Assembly: GCF_014193425.1 (NCBI RefSeq)
Contig: NZ_JACHZG010000001.1
Location: 3,038,001 to 3,102,000 of the forward strand
Direction of reading: 5' to 3'
DNA: 64,000 nucleotides
From: Microlunatus antarcticus
GTDB taxonomy: Bacteria; Actinomycetota; Actinomycetes; Propionibacteriales; Propionibacteriaceae
Both the position numbers and the translations under genes were made by a program. The notes beneath the pieces are model-generated. The model made no database searches and was not told the origin of the DNA. It worked only from the letters and a program-made list of their open reading frames with translations. Each line of letters opens with the position of its first letter. Positions within the stretch are counted from its first letter, which is position 1. This document shows positions 32,379-40,551 of the stretch, piece by piece.

Positions 32379-33446
32379 GTGACCCACCCCGCCAGCCCCC
32401 GTCTCACCCGCCGCCTCGGCGTGGCCGTGACCGCCCTCGCGCTCGTCGCGCTCGCCGCCTGCGGAGGTGGCGGTGCGTCCGGCTCCGACGCCGGCGGCTC
32501 GGCCGACAAGACCATCCGCATCGCGTACCAGAAGTTCCCGAGCGGCGACCTGATCGTCAAGAACAAGAAGCTGCTCGAGACCGCCCTGCCCGACTACAAG
32601 ATCGAGTGGAGCGCGTTCGACTCCGGCGCCAGCATCAACACCGCCTACATCGCCAAGTCGATCGACGTCGCGGCGATCGGGTCGAGCCCCGTGGCCCGCG
32701 GGCTGTCGCAGCCGCTGAACATCCCGTACCAGGTCGCCTTCGTGCTCGACGTGGCCGGCGACAACGAGGCGCTCGTCGCCCGGAACGCCTCCGGCGTGAC
32801 CGACGTCGCCGGGCTGCGCGGCAAGAAGGTCGCCACGTCGTTCTCCTCGACCGCGCACTACAGCCTGCTCGCGGCGCTGAACCAGGCCGGGCTGAGCGAC
32901 AAGGACGTGACCCTGGTCGACCTCGAGCCCCAGGACATCGCCTCCGCCTGGAAGCGCGGCGACATCGACGCGGCGTACACCTGGCTGCCGGTCCTCGACA
33001 CGCTGCGCGCCGACGGCACGCAGCTGATCGCGAGCAAGGACCTGGCCACGGCCGGCAAGCCCACGCTCGACCTCGGTGTCGTGAGCACCGACTTCATCAC
33101 CAAGCACCCCGAGGCGGTCGACGCCTGGCGCAAGGCCGAGGCCTCCGCGCTCGAGACGATCAAGAACGACCCGACCGCGGCCAGCACCGCCATCGGGGCC
33201 GAGCTCGGCATCAGCCCCGAGGAGGCGGCCGGCCAGATCAAGCAGGGCGTCTACCTGACCCCGGCCGAGATGACCAGCTCGACCTGGCTCGGCACCGACG
33301 GCAAGCCGGGCAACGTGGGCAAGAACCTGCACGACGCCGCCGTCTTCCTGAGCGAGCAGAAGCAGATCCCGGCCGTGCCGGAGCAGTCGGTCTTCGACGC
33401 GGCCGTCTACACCAAGGGTCTGCCCGGTGTCCTCTCCCAGTCGTGA
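32379..33446 (+). CDS. tauA: Taurine/sulfonate ABC transporter substrate-binding lipoprotein
   Basis: The protein is 355 residues from GTG 32379 after AAGGAG. Lipoprotein signal with lipobox VALAAC (Cys about residue 28) and a Gly/Ser-rich linker. The binding domain is TauA/SsuA-like: IRIAYQKFPSGDLIVKN, FDSGASINTAYIAKSIDVAAIGSSPVARGL and AYTWLPVLDTLRADG. Outside of the membrane it captures taurine or alkanesulfonates and delivers them to TauC. Ligand specificity is inferred from the neighbouring tauD. Confidence 0.92.
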   Translation: MTHPASPRLTRRLGVAVTALALVALAACGGGGASGSDAGGSADKTIRIAYQKFPSGDLIVKNKKLLETALPDYKIEWSAFDSGASINTAYIAKSIDVAAIGSSPVARGLSQPLNIPYQVAFVLDVAGDNEALVARNASGVTDVAGLRGKKVATSFSSTAHYSLLAALNQAGLSDKDVTLVDLEPQDIASAWKRGDIDAAYTWLPVLDTLRADGTQLIASKDLATAGKPTLDLGVVSTDFITKHPEAVDAWRKAEASALETIKNDPTAASTAIGAELGISPEEAAGQIKQGVYLTPAEMTSSTWLGTDGKPGNVGKNLHDAAVFLSEQKQIPAVPEQSVFDAAVYTKGLPGVLSQS

Positions 33447-34257
33447 GCTGCGGGCGGCCGGCGCGGGGTCGCCGGCCGCCCAGCCAGCCGCCGAGCCGGT
33501 CGTCGAGGTGCAGGGCGTCGAGCACGCGTACGGTCACGGCCGGTCCGCCGTCGTGGCCGTCGGACCCGTCGACCTGACGATCGAGCCGGGCGAGTTCGTC
33601 GTGCTGGTCGGCGCCTCCGGGTGCGGCAAGAGCACCCTGCTGCGCCTGGTCGCGGGCTTCGAGACGCCGACCTCCGGCGCCGTCCGCGTCGGTGGCCGGA
33701 CGCCGGTCCCGGGGCGCGACGCCGGCCTGGTGTTCCAGCAGCCGCGGCTCTTCCCCTGGCGCACCGTCGGCGGCAACATCGAGCTGGCGCTGCGCTACAA
33801 GGGCCTCCCGCGCGACCAGCGCGTCGCGCGGCGTGACGAGCTGCTCACCCGGGTGGGCCTGCCCGACATCGCGGACCGTCGCGTCTGGGAGATCTCCGGC
33901 GGTCAGCAGCAGCGGGTCGCGATCGCCCGGGCCCTCGCCGTCGACTCCCCGCTCCTGCTGCTCGACGAGCCGTTCGCCGCCCTCGACGCGCTGACCCGGG
34001 AGCGGCTGCAGGAGGACGTCCGCCGCGTGAGCGCGGAGCCGGGCCGCACGTCGGTCTTCGTCACCCACAGCGTCGACGAGGCCGTGTTCCTGGGCAGCCG
34101 GGTCGTCGTGCTGAGCAAGCGGCCCGGCCGGGTCGCGCTGGACCTGGAGGTCGACCTGCCGCGGGCGGGCGTCGACCCCGACGACCTGCGGCTGCTGCCC
34201 GAGTTCGCCGCCGCCCGCACCGAGATCGCACACGCCGTCCGCAGCGCCGCCGCCTGA
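33427..34257 (+). CDS. tauB: Taurine/sulfonate ABC transporter ATP-binding protein
   Basis: The protein is 276 residues from GTG 33427, overlapping tauA by 20 nt. ABC ATPase with Walker A GASGCGKST (about residues 62-70), Q-loop GLVFQQPRLFPW, signature EISGGQQQRVAIARAL, Walker B LLLLDEPFAALD and a switch His in VFVTHSVDEAVFLG. This is the nitrate/sulfonate branch (SsuB/TauB). Confidence 0.93.
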   Translation: MSSPSRELRAAGAGSPAAQPAAEPVVEVQGVEHAYGHGRSAVVAVGPVDLTIEPGEFVVLVGASGCGKSTLLRLVAGFETPTSGAVRVGGRTPVPGRDAGLVFQQPRLFPWRTVGGNIELALRYKGLPRDQRVARRDELLTRVGLPDIADRRVWEISGGQQQRVAIARALAVDSPLLLLDEPFAALDALTRERLQEDVRRVSAEPGRTSVFVTHSVDEAVFLGSRVVVLSKRPGRVALDLEVDLPRAGVDPDDLRLLPEFAAARTEIAHAVRSAAA

Positions 34258-34279
34258 CCCGAGAGAAGGAGACCCACCG

Positions 34280-35176
34280 ATGACGCTCACCTCCACCACT
34301 GCCGGAACCGACCCGGCCGAGACCGGGGACCTGACGCTGGACCTGCTCGGACCGTCCTTCGGCGCCGAGGTCGTCGGGCTGGACCTCCGGAGGGCCACCG
34401 ACGCGCAGATCGCGGCGATCGGCGCCGCCCTCGTCGACCGCAAGGTGCTCTTCTTCCGCGGCCAGGACCTCACCGACGACGACCAGGTCGAGCTCGCCCG
34501 CCGGCTCGGCTCCCCCACCGCGGCGCACCCGGTGGTCGCGGGGCTCGACGACGCCCACCCCGAGATCTACAACATCGACAGCGCCGACCCGGCCTTCTCG
34601 TTCTCCGACGTGTGGCACACGGACGTCACGTTCATGGAGAGCCCGCCCGCCGCGTCGATCCTGCGCGCCATCCAGCTCCCCCCGTCCGGCGGCGACACGA
34701 GCTGGGCCGACAGCCAGCTGGCGTACGAGTCGCTCGCGGCCCCGGTGCGCGCCATGATCGACCAGCTCGACGCCGTTCACGACGGGGACCGCGAGTGGGG
34801 CATGCACCTGCGTCGCGGACGCGGCGGCGAGGGCAACCTCTGGGACGGCAAGCGGGTCACCGAGCTGCTCCCCGTCGCCCACCCGGTCGTCCGCGTGCAC
34901 CCAGTCACCGGGCGCAAGGGCCTGTTCGTCAACCCGGGCTTCACCTCGCACGTCGTGGGCGTCTCCGAGCACGAGAGCCGCGGCATCCTCGACCTGCTCT
35001 ACGCCCACCTCACCAAGCCCGAGCACACGATCCGCCACCGCTGGCAGGCCGGCGACGTCGGCCTCTGGGACAACCGCAGCACGTCCCACTACGCCAACCG
35101 CGACTACACCGACGTCCGTGTGATGCGCCGCATCACGCTCGCCGGAGACAAGCCGGTCGGGCCGCGCAAGCCCTGA
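34280..35176 (+). CDS. tauD: TauD/TfdA-family alpha-ketoglutarate-dependent (taurine) dioxygenase
   Basis: The protein is 298 residues from ATG 34280 after GAGAAGGAG. Non-heme Fe(II) dioxygenase with the facial triad H113-x-D115 (VWHTDVTFME) and a distal His about 270 (NRSTSHYANRDY); the 2-oxoglutarate-binding Arg lies in RVMRRITLAG. With 2-oxoglutarate and O2 it releases sulfite from taurine or a related sulfonate. Last gene of tauCABD, followed by a long hairpin. Confidence 0.92.
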   Translation: MTLTSTTAGTDPAETGDLTLDLLGPSFGAEVVGLDLRRATDAQIAAIGAALVDRKVLFFRGQDLTDDDQVELARRLGSPTAAHPVVAGLDDAHPEIYNIDSADPAFSFSDVWHTDVTFMESPPAASILRAIQLPPSGGDTSWADSQLAYESLAAPVRAMIDQLDAVHDGDREWGMHLRRGRGGEGNLWDGKRVTELLPVAHPVVRVHPVTGRKGLFVNPGFTSHVVGVSEHESRGILDLLYAHLTKPEHTIRHRWQAGDVGLWDNRSTSHYANRDYTDVRVMRRITLAGDKPVGPRKP

Positions 35177-35183
35177 TCGAGCC

Positions 35184-35246
35184 CCGCGAGCGGGAGGTTG
35201 CCGCGCCTTCTCGGGCGTCTCGGGCGCGGCAACCTACCGCTCGCGG
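35184..35246. terminator. Long bidirectional hairpin between tauD and ssuD
   Basis: Arms 35184-35207 and 35223-35246 are complementary at 23 of 24 positions (one G/T mismatch) around a 15-nt loop. The element sits 7 nt from both the tauD stop and the convergent ssuD stop, so it can serve both operons. Confidence 0.8.
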
Positions 35247-35253
35247 TCGTCTC

Positions 35254-36384
35254 TCAGGCGGCGAGGCCGCGGCGTCGGAGGATCGGCAGGACGCCCTCGG
35301 CGAACCAGTACGCCTCCTCGACGTGCGGGTAGCCGGACAGGACGAACTCCTCGATGCCGACGGCCGCGTACTCCCCGATCAGGTCGGCGACCTCGGTGTG
35401 GCTGCCGACCAGCGCGGTGCCGGCGCCGCTGCGCATCAGGCCGATCCCCGACCACAGGCCCGGGTGCACCTCGAGCTGGCGGGCCTCGGTGTACGTGGTC
35501 AGGCCACCGTGCAGCGCGCGCATCCGGCGCTGTCCCTCCGACTCGCTGGCCGCCAGCGCGGCCTGCGCCTTCGCGACGTCAGAAGGGTCGAGCTGCGCCA
35601 GCATGTCGTCGGCCACCCGCCACGCGTCCTCGGAACGGTCCCGGCTGATGGTGTGCAGGCGTACGCCGAAGCGCACCTGCCGGCCGGCCGCCTCGGTCAG
35701 GCCCCGGATCCAGGCGATCTTCGCCGCGACGGCCGCCGGCGGCTCGCCCCAGGTGAGGTAGACGTCGGTCTGCTCGGCCGTCACCGGGCCGGCGGCGGCC
35801 GACGAGCCGCCGAGGTAGATCTCCGGCACGGGCGCGGGTTGCCGCGTCCGGGCGTCGGTGACGTCGTAGAAGTCGCCGGTGAAACTCGTGCCGGCCGCCG
35901 TGAACGCCCCGCGGAAGACCTGCAGGAACTCGGCCGCCCGGGCGTAGCGGTCGTCCTTGCCGACCCGGTCGCCGAAGCGCAGCTGCTCGTCCCGGTCACC
36001 GCCGACGACGACGTTCAGCAGGAGGCGGTTGCCCGACATCCGCTGGAACGTCGACGCCATCTGCGCCAGCAGCGTCGGGCTGATCAGCCCGGGCCGGAGC
36101 GCGACCAGGAACTTGAGCCGCTCGGTCTGGGTGATCAGCGCCGAGGCGACGACCCACGCGTCCTCGCACGGCGTCCCGGTCGGGGTCAGGACCGCGTCGA
36201 AGCCGAGGTCCTCCGCCGTCCGGGCGACGTGCGCGAGGTAGCGCAGGTCCGGCTCGCGGAACCGTCCGGCCGTGTCGAGCGAGCCACCGGCCCGGCCGAC
36301 GTCGACGGGGACGCTGTGCCCGCCCCCGACGAGGGACCGGCTGTCGCCGGTGGTGGGCAGGAACCAGTCGTACGTCGGCGTCAC
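35254..36384 (-). CDS. ssuD: Alkanesulfonate monooxygenase, FMNH2-dependent (SsuD-type LLM)
   Basis: The protein is 376 residues, within the SsuD size range. It is a luciferase-like TIM barrel: YLAHVARTAEDLGFDAVLTPTGTPCEDAW contains the conserved Cys, RLKFLVALRPGLISPTLLAQMASTFQRMSGNRLLLNVVVGGD, and FGVRLHTISRDRSEDAW. SsuD uses FMNH2 and O2 to split alkanesulfonates into aldehyde and sulfite. It lies 19 nt downstream of osmC; flavin reductases needed for FMNH2 supply are in the same block. Confidence 0.93.
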   Translation of the reverse strand: MTPTYDWFLPTTGDSRSLVGGGHSVPVDVGRAGGSLDTAGRFREPDLRYLAHVARTAEDLGFDAVLTPTGTPCEDAWVVASALITQTERLKFLVALRPGLISPTLLAQMASTFQRMSGNRLLLNVVVGGDRDEQLRFGDRVGKDDRYARAAEFLQVFRGAFTAAGTSFTGDFYDVTDARTRQPAPVPEIYLGGSSAAAGPVTAEQTDVYLTWGEPPAAVAAKIAWIRGLTEAAGRQVRFGVRLHTISRDRSEDAWRVADDMLAQLDPSDVAKAQAALAASESEGQRRMRALHGGLTTYTEARQLEVHPGLWSGIGLMRSGAGTALVGSHTEVADLIGEYAAVGIEEFVLSGYPHVEEAYWFAEGVLPILRRRGLAA

Positions 36385-36403
36385 GGGTCGATCATCCCAA
36401 CTC

Positions 36404-36865
36404 TCAGGCCAGCGGCAGCGCGGTCCACGTCGAGCTGTAGTCCAGCCCGCTCCGCTTGAACAGCTGGGTCACGGGGCAGCGGCGCTCGAGCTCCGACACC
36501 AGGGTCGCGAAGGTCTCCTCGTCCGCATCGGTCTCGACGGACGCCACCACGGTCACGGCGTCGAAGTTCGCGTTCCCGTCGGCGCCGCCCACGAACACGG
36601 ACGGGTCGAAGTCCCCGCGCGCGGAGATCCGGAACTCCCCCAGCCGCACGCCCAGGCCCTTCGCGACCAGCTGCGCCGAGATCTGGTTGCACGAGGTGAG
36701 GGCCCCGAGCGTGTACGACAGCGGGCTCGGCGCGGCGTCGGCCCCGCCGAACGCCGGGTAGGTGTCCGAGCTGAACGTGTGCGCGTGCTCGCCGACGACC
36801 GTCAGCTGCTGCGCGACGCCGGTTCCGTGTCCCTCGACGGTGAACGGGACGATCTGCTTGGGCAC
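36404..36865 (-). CDS. OsmC-family protein (thiol peroxidase-like)
   Basis: The protein is 153 residues, with the two redox Cys motifs of the family, LGALTSCNQISAQLVAKGLG and LERRCPVTQLFKRSG. OsmC-type proteins reduce organic hydroperoxides or handle reactive sulfur species. ATG 36865 follows AAGGAG. The position between the monooxygenase operon and ssuD suggests protection against peroxides or persulfides made by flavin monooxygenases (inference). Confidence 0.87.
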   Translation of the reverse strand: MPKQIVPFTVEGHGTGVAQQLTVVGEHAHTFSSDTYPAFGGADAAPSPLSYTLGALTSCNQISAQLVAKGLGVRLGEFRISARGDFDPSVFVGGADGNANFDAVTVVASVETDADEETFATLVSELERRCPVTQLFKRSGLDYSSTWTALPLA

Positions 36866-36918
36866 AGGGCTCCTTCTGGGGTGGGCGTACGGAACTGGTC
36901 GGACAAGGTTGATCGGCG

Positions 36919-36931
36919 GGTGCCGAGCACC
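36919..36931 (-). terminator. Small hairpin after the flavin reductase gene
   Basis: GGTGC-CGA-GCACC, a 5-bp stem and 3-nt loop, touches the flavin reductase stop codon. It may weaken read-through from the six-gene operon into osmC; stem is short. Confidence 0.3.
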
Positions 36932-37449
36932 TACAGCGCGGAGCCCTCGTGCAGCGAGTGGTAGGCGCGGTCGTGGTAGACGAGCGGAGGGCCGCCACCG
37001 ACCTGGGAGGTCTCGAGCGCCTGGACCACGACCAGGTGGCTGGCCCCGACCGCCACGCGCTGCACGACCTCGCCGCGGATCCAGGCGGGGACGTCGTCGA
37101 GCACCGGCTCGCCGGTGGGCAGCCAGTGCCAGTCGACGCCGGCGAAGCGGTCCACGCCGCTCGTGGCGAACCGGGCCGACACGTCGACCTGCCCGGCGGC
37201 CAGGAAGCTGATGGTCAGGGTCTCCGCGCGGGACAGGGCGGGCCAGGAGGACGAGGTGCCCGCGACGGAGAAGGTCAGCAGGGCCGGGTCGGCCGAGACG
37301 GAGACGACCGACGTGGCCGTGAAGCCGACCGGTCGGTCGCCGTCACGCAGCGCCACGACGGCGACCCCGGCCGGGTGCTGCCGGAAGATCGACCGGAAGG
37401 CGTCGGAGGTCACCGCCTCCGACGGTCGGGTGCGCGGCTCCGCGGTCAT
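36931..37449 (-). CDS. Flavin reductase (FMN-binding split barrel)
   Basis: The protein is 172 residues from ATG 37449, which overlaps the upstream stop by 4 nt. It belongs to the flavin-reductase-like domain family: FRQHPAGVAVVALRDGDRPVGFTATSVVSVSADPALLTFSV, ISFLAAGQVDVSARFA, GEVVQRVAVGASHLVVVQAL, and YHDRAYHSL at the end. Supplies reduced flavin to two-component monooxygenases such as the two LLM proteins in this operon and SsuD. Confidence 0.9.
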   Translation of the reverse strand: MTAEPRTRPSEAVTSDAFRSIFRQHPAGVAVVALRDGDRPVGFTATSVVSVSADPALLTFSVAGTSSSWPALSRAETLTISFLAAGQVDVSARFATSGVDRFAGVDWHWLPTGEPVLDDVPAWIRGEVVQRVAVGASHLVVVQALETSQVGGGPPLVYHDRAYHSLHEGSAL

Positions 37450-37976
37450 CGTGCTCCCGTTCCGATGAGCGCCGACACGGTGACCGCCGCCTCGTCGGCC
37501 CAGGTCGCCGCGAGGGCGTCGAGGTCGGCCAGCTTGGACTCCGTGACCGCGAACGGGCGGGTGGGGGCGGAGGCCCCGAGCTCGACGAGCAGCGGACGCA
37601 GCAGGTGCTCGGCCACGAACGAGTGCGCGGGGCTGGCCGACACGACGACCGGCACGGCGAGGACGCCGCGCAGCCCGCCGGTCGGGTAGCGGTCGAGGAA
37701 CGCCTTGAGCAGGCCGGTGTAGCTGGCCTTGTAGACCGGCGTCGCCACGACGGCGACGGCCGCCCCGGCCAACGTCTCGGCAAAGCGGTCCGCGTCGGGC
37801 GCGCTCTCCGCGAACAGCTGCGGCGCGACCTCGGCGAGGTCGAGCGAGGTGATCTGCCCGGCGCCGAGACGCTCGGCGAGCGCGCCGGCCAGCGTCCGCG
37901 CGACGAGCAGGGTCCGCGAGCCGGGGCGTGGGTTGCCGGAGAGCGCGACGACCTGCGGACGGTCGGCGGCGCTCAC
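37446..37976 (-). CDS. NADPH-dependent FMN reductase (MsuE/SsuE-like)
   Basis: The protein is 176 residues with a flavodoxin-like fold: VVALSGNPRPGSRTLLVARTLAGAL binds the FMN phosphate, and VVATPVYKASYTGLLKAFLDRYP is the SsuE/MsuE signature. Such enzymes make FMNH2 for sulfonate monooxygenases. The start (GTG 37976) overlaps the upstream monooxygenase stop, and its stop overlaps the next start. Two different flavin reductases in one operon suggest separate partners for the monooxygenases. Confidence 0.92.
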   Translation of the reverse strand: MSAADRPQVVALSGNPRPGSRTLLVARTLAGALAERLGAGQITSLDLAEVAPQLFAESAPDADRFAETLAGAAVAVVATPVYKASYTGLLKAFLDRYPTGGLRGVLAVPVVVSASPAHSFVAEHLLRPLLVELGASAPTRPFAVTESKLADLDALAATWADEAAVTVSALIGTGAR

Positions 37977-39358
37977 GAGAGCGCCCCCGTCGAGACGTCG
38001 CTCCGCATGACCCGAGGCGCGGCGCCGAGCCCAAGGTGCTCCCGCAGGGTCGCGCCCTCGTACGCGGTGCGGAACACGCCGCGTTCCTGGAGCAGCGGCA
38101 CCACCTCGTCGACGAAGCGGTCGAGCCCGCCCGGGGTGATGTGCGGGACCAGGATGTAGCCGTCGCAGACGTCGGCCTGGACGTGGTCATCGATCGCCTG
38201 AGCGACCGTCGACGCGGTGCCCACGAAGGTCTGCCGGTTCGTCGTCTCGACGATCAGCTCGCGGAGCGACAGGTGCTCGGCCTCGGCCTTGGCCCGCCAC
38301 TCGCGTGCGGTCGCGACCGGGTCCTTGTGCATGCGCACGCTGGCCCTCCCCTTGGCGATCGTGTTCTCGCCGACGACCGGGTCGAAGGACGGCGGCGGCC
38401 CGTCCGGGTCGAGGTCGGAGAGGTCGGTGTTCCACAGCTGCTCGGCGAGCTTGATCGCGGTCGCGCCGCTGACCTGCTGCAGGCGGACCTGCTGGGCGAT
38501 CTCCTCGGCCTCCGCGTCGGTGTCGCCGAGCACGAAGGTCGCGGCCGGGAGCACGACGAGCTGCTCGGGCCGGCGCCCGTGCGCGGCGAGGCGGCCCTTG
38601 ACGTCGGCGTAGAAGGCGCGGCCGGCGTCGTACGTGGCGTGCCGGGTGAAGATCGCGTCGGCGGTGGCCGCCGCGAACTCGCGTCCCTCGTCGGAGTCGC
38701 CGGCCTGGAAGATCACCGGTCGCCCCTGCGGGCTGCGCGGGGTGCTGAACGCCCCGTCGATGGCGAAGTGCTGGTCGTGGTGCGAGAACGTCCCCACGTC
38801 CGGCCGGCTCAGGAACTCGCCCCCGGCCCGGTCGGCCAGGACCTCGTCGCCGTCCCAGGTGTCGAAGAGCGCGAACGCGGCGTCGAGGAAGTGCTGGGCG
38901 CGGGAGTAACGCTCCTCCTGCGGCAGGTAGCCGCCGCGGCGGAAGTTCTCGCCGGTGAATGCGTCCCATGACGTCACCACGTTCCAGGCGGCCCGGCCGG
39001 CCGAGAGGTGGTCGAGCGTCGCGAACTGGCGCGCGACCTCGTACGGCTCGTTGAACGTCGAGCTGACCGTCCCCGCGAGACCGAGGCGGTCGGTGATGGC
39101 GGCGAGCGCGGACAGGACGGTGAAGGTGTCGGGCCGGCCGACGACGTCGAGGTCGTAGATCTCGCCGTTCTGCTCGCGCAGCCGGAGGCCCTCGGCGAGG
39201 AAGAAGAAGTCGAAGAGGCCGCGCTCGGCGGTCTGGGCCAGGTGCCGGAACGAGCTGAACTCGATGTGGCTGCCCGCCTGCGGGTCGCTCCAGACCGTCG
39301 TGTTGTTGACGCCCGGGAAGTGGGCGGCGAGGTGGACCTGCTTGCGGGGCGTGCTCAT
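37973..39358 (-). CDS. NtaA/SnaA/DszA-family FMN-dependent monooxygenase
   Basis: The protein is 461 residues, the normal length of this LLM branch. Typical segments: VHLAAHFPGVNNTTVWSDP, FDFFFLAEGLRLREQNGEIYDLDVVGRPDTFTVLSALAAIT, VSSTFNEPYEVARQFATLDHLSAGRAAWNVVTSW and FQAGDSDEGREFAAATADAIFT. Members oxygenate nitrilotriacetate, dimethyl sulfide, dibenzothiophene sulfone, sulfonate esters and others with FMNH2. Context favours an organosulfur substrate. ATGA overlap with the upstream LLM gene. Confidence 0.92.
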   Translation of the reverse strand: MSTPRKQVHLAAHFPGVNNTTVWSDPQAGSHIEFSSFRHLAQTAERGLFDFFFLAEGLRLREQNGEIYDLDVVGRPDTFTVLSALAAITDRLGLAGTVSSTFNEPYEVARQFATLDHLSAGRAAWNVVTSWDAFTGENFRRGGYLPQEERYSRAQHFLDAAFALFDTWDGDEVLADRAGGEFLSRPDVGTFSHHDQHFAIDGAFSTPRSPQGRPVIFQAGDSDEGREFAAATADAIFTRHATYDAGRAFYADVKGRLAAHGRRPEQLVVLPAATFVLGDTDAEAEEIAQQVRLQQVSGATAIKLAEQLWNTDLSDLDPDGPPPSFDPVVGENTIAKGRASVRMHKDPVATAREWRAKAEAEHLSLRELIVETTNRQTFVGTASTVAQAIDDHVQADVCDGYILVPHITPGGLDRFVDEVVPLLQERGVFRTAYEGATLREHLGLGAAPRVMRSDVSTGALS

Positions 39359-40551
39359 CGGGTTCCTCCGGTCGCGTAGCGGTTGGCGGGCCGCTCGAGC
39401 CCGAGCCGGTCGCGCAGGGTGCCGGCCTCGTACGCGGTCCGGAAGGCCCCGCGCCGCTGGAGCTCGGGGACCAGGCCGTCGACGATCGCGTCGAGGTCCT
39501 GGGGCAGCGCGGCCGGGCGGAGCCGGAAGCCGGTGAGGCCGGCCTCGGCCCGGGCGAGCAGCAGGTCGGCGAGCCCCTGCGGCGTCCCGACGAACACCTC
39601 GGCGTCGCTGGTGAACGGTTCGCCCGACCAGGCCTCGAGCTGCGCCCAGCGCTCGTCGGCACGCGCCTGGTCGTCGTCCAGCAGCACGACGAGCTCGCCG
39701 AACACGTGGTCGACGCCGGTCCGCCCCGCGTCGCGGCGGACGGCCACGATCTCGGCGACCTGCGCCGTCGCGCTCGCGTTGTCGGCGGGCGTGATCAGGA
39801 CGACGTCGGCCGAGCGCGCGGCGAAGGCGCGCGGCACCTCGGCGTGGGCCAGGGCGACGACGACCGGCTGCCCCTGCGGCGGGCGCGGGGTGATCGACGG
39901 CCCGCGGACGCTGAAGAACCGGCCCTCGAAGTCGACGTAGTGCAGCTGGTCGCGGTCGACGAAGCGACCCGACGCGACGTCGCGGATCTCCGCGCCGTCC
40001 TCCCAGCTGTCCCAGAGCCGGCGCACGACCTCGACCGCGTCGCCCGCCTCCTCGAAGAGGTCCCGCACGAGCGCACGGGTCGCCTCGTCGTCGACGAACG
40101 GGTCGCCCCAGACCTCCCGGCGGCCGAAGAGGGCGACCTCCTCGGGACGGGCGGAGACCTGCGGGCGCCAGCCGCCACGGCCCTCGGACACGTAGTCGAG
40201 AGTCGCGATGGCCTTGGACACGTGGAACGGCTCGGTGTGGGTCACCGTCGCCGTCGGCACCAGCCCGACGTGCTGCGTCAGCGGTGCGACGCGGGCGGCG
40301 ACCAGGACGGCGTCGAGGCGACCGCGGACCCGGTCGGTCCGGTGGTCCGGACCCGTGGTCGAGGTGCTCTGCAGCGCGAACGCGTCCTCGAACGTGACGA
40401 GGTCGAGCAGCCCCTCCTCCGCCCGGCGGGCGAGGTCGACCCAGTAGCCGGCGGTCAGGAGCTCGGTCGGACGCGCGGTCGGCAGCCGCCACGCCGACGG
40501 GTGCCAACCGGCGCCGTCGAGGGCGACGGCGAGGTGCAGGGGGCGGGTCAT
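39355..40551 (-). CDS. Second LLM-class flavin-dependent monooxygenase
   Basis: The protein is 398 residues, LLM superfamily: LHLAVALDGAGWHPSAWRLP, LDLVTFEDAFALQ, LVPTATVTHTEPFHVSKAIATLDYVSEGRGGWRPQ, GRFFSVRGPSITPRPPQGQPVVVALAH. It is only distantly similar to its operon partner at 37973. Both ends overlap neighbouring genes by 4 nt. Probably acts on the same compound or the next intermediate. The arrangement resembles the sulfonate-ester (seu) genes of corynebacteria, but I cannot prove orthology. Confidence 0.9.
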   Translation of the reverse strand: MTRPLHLAVALDGAGWHPSAWRLPTARPTELLTAGYWVDLARRAEEGLLDLVTFEDAFALQSTSTTGPDHRTDRVRGRLDAVLVAARVAPLTQHVGLVPTATVTHTEPFHVSKAIATLDYVSEGRGGWRPQVSARPEEVALFGRREVWGDPFVDDEATRALVRDLFEEAGDAVEVVRRLWDSWEDGAEIRDVASGRFVDRDQLHYVDFEGRFFSVRGPSITPRPPQGQPVVVALAHAEVPRAFAARSADVVLITPADNASATAQVAEIVAVRRDAGRTGVDHVFGELVVLLDDDQARADERWAQLEAWSGEPFTSDAEVFVGTPQGLADLLLARAEAGLTGFRLRPAALPQDLDAIVDGLVPELQRRGAFRTAYEAGTLRDRLGLERPANRYATGGTR

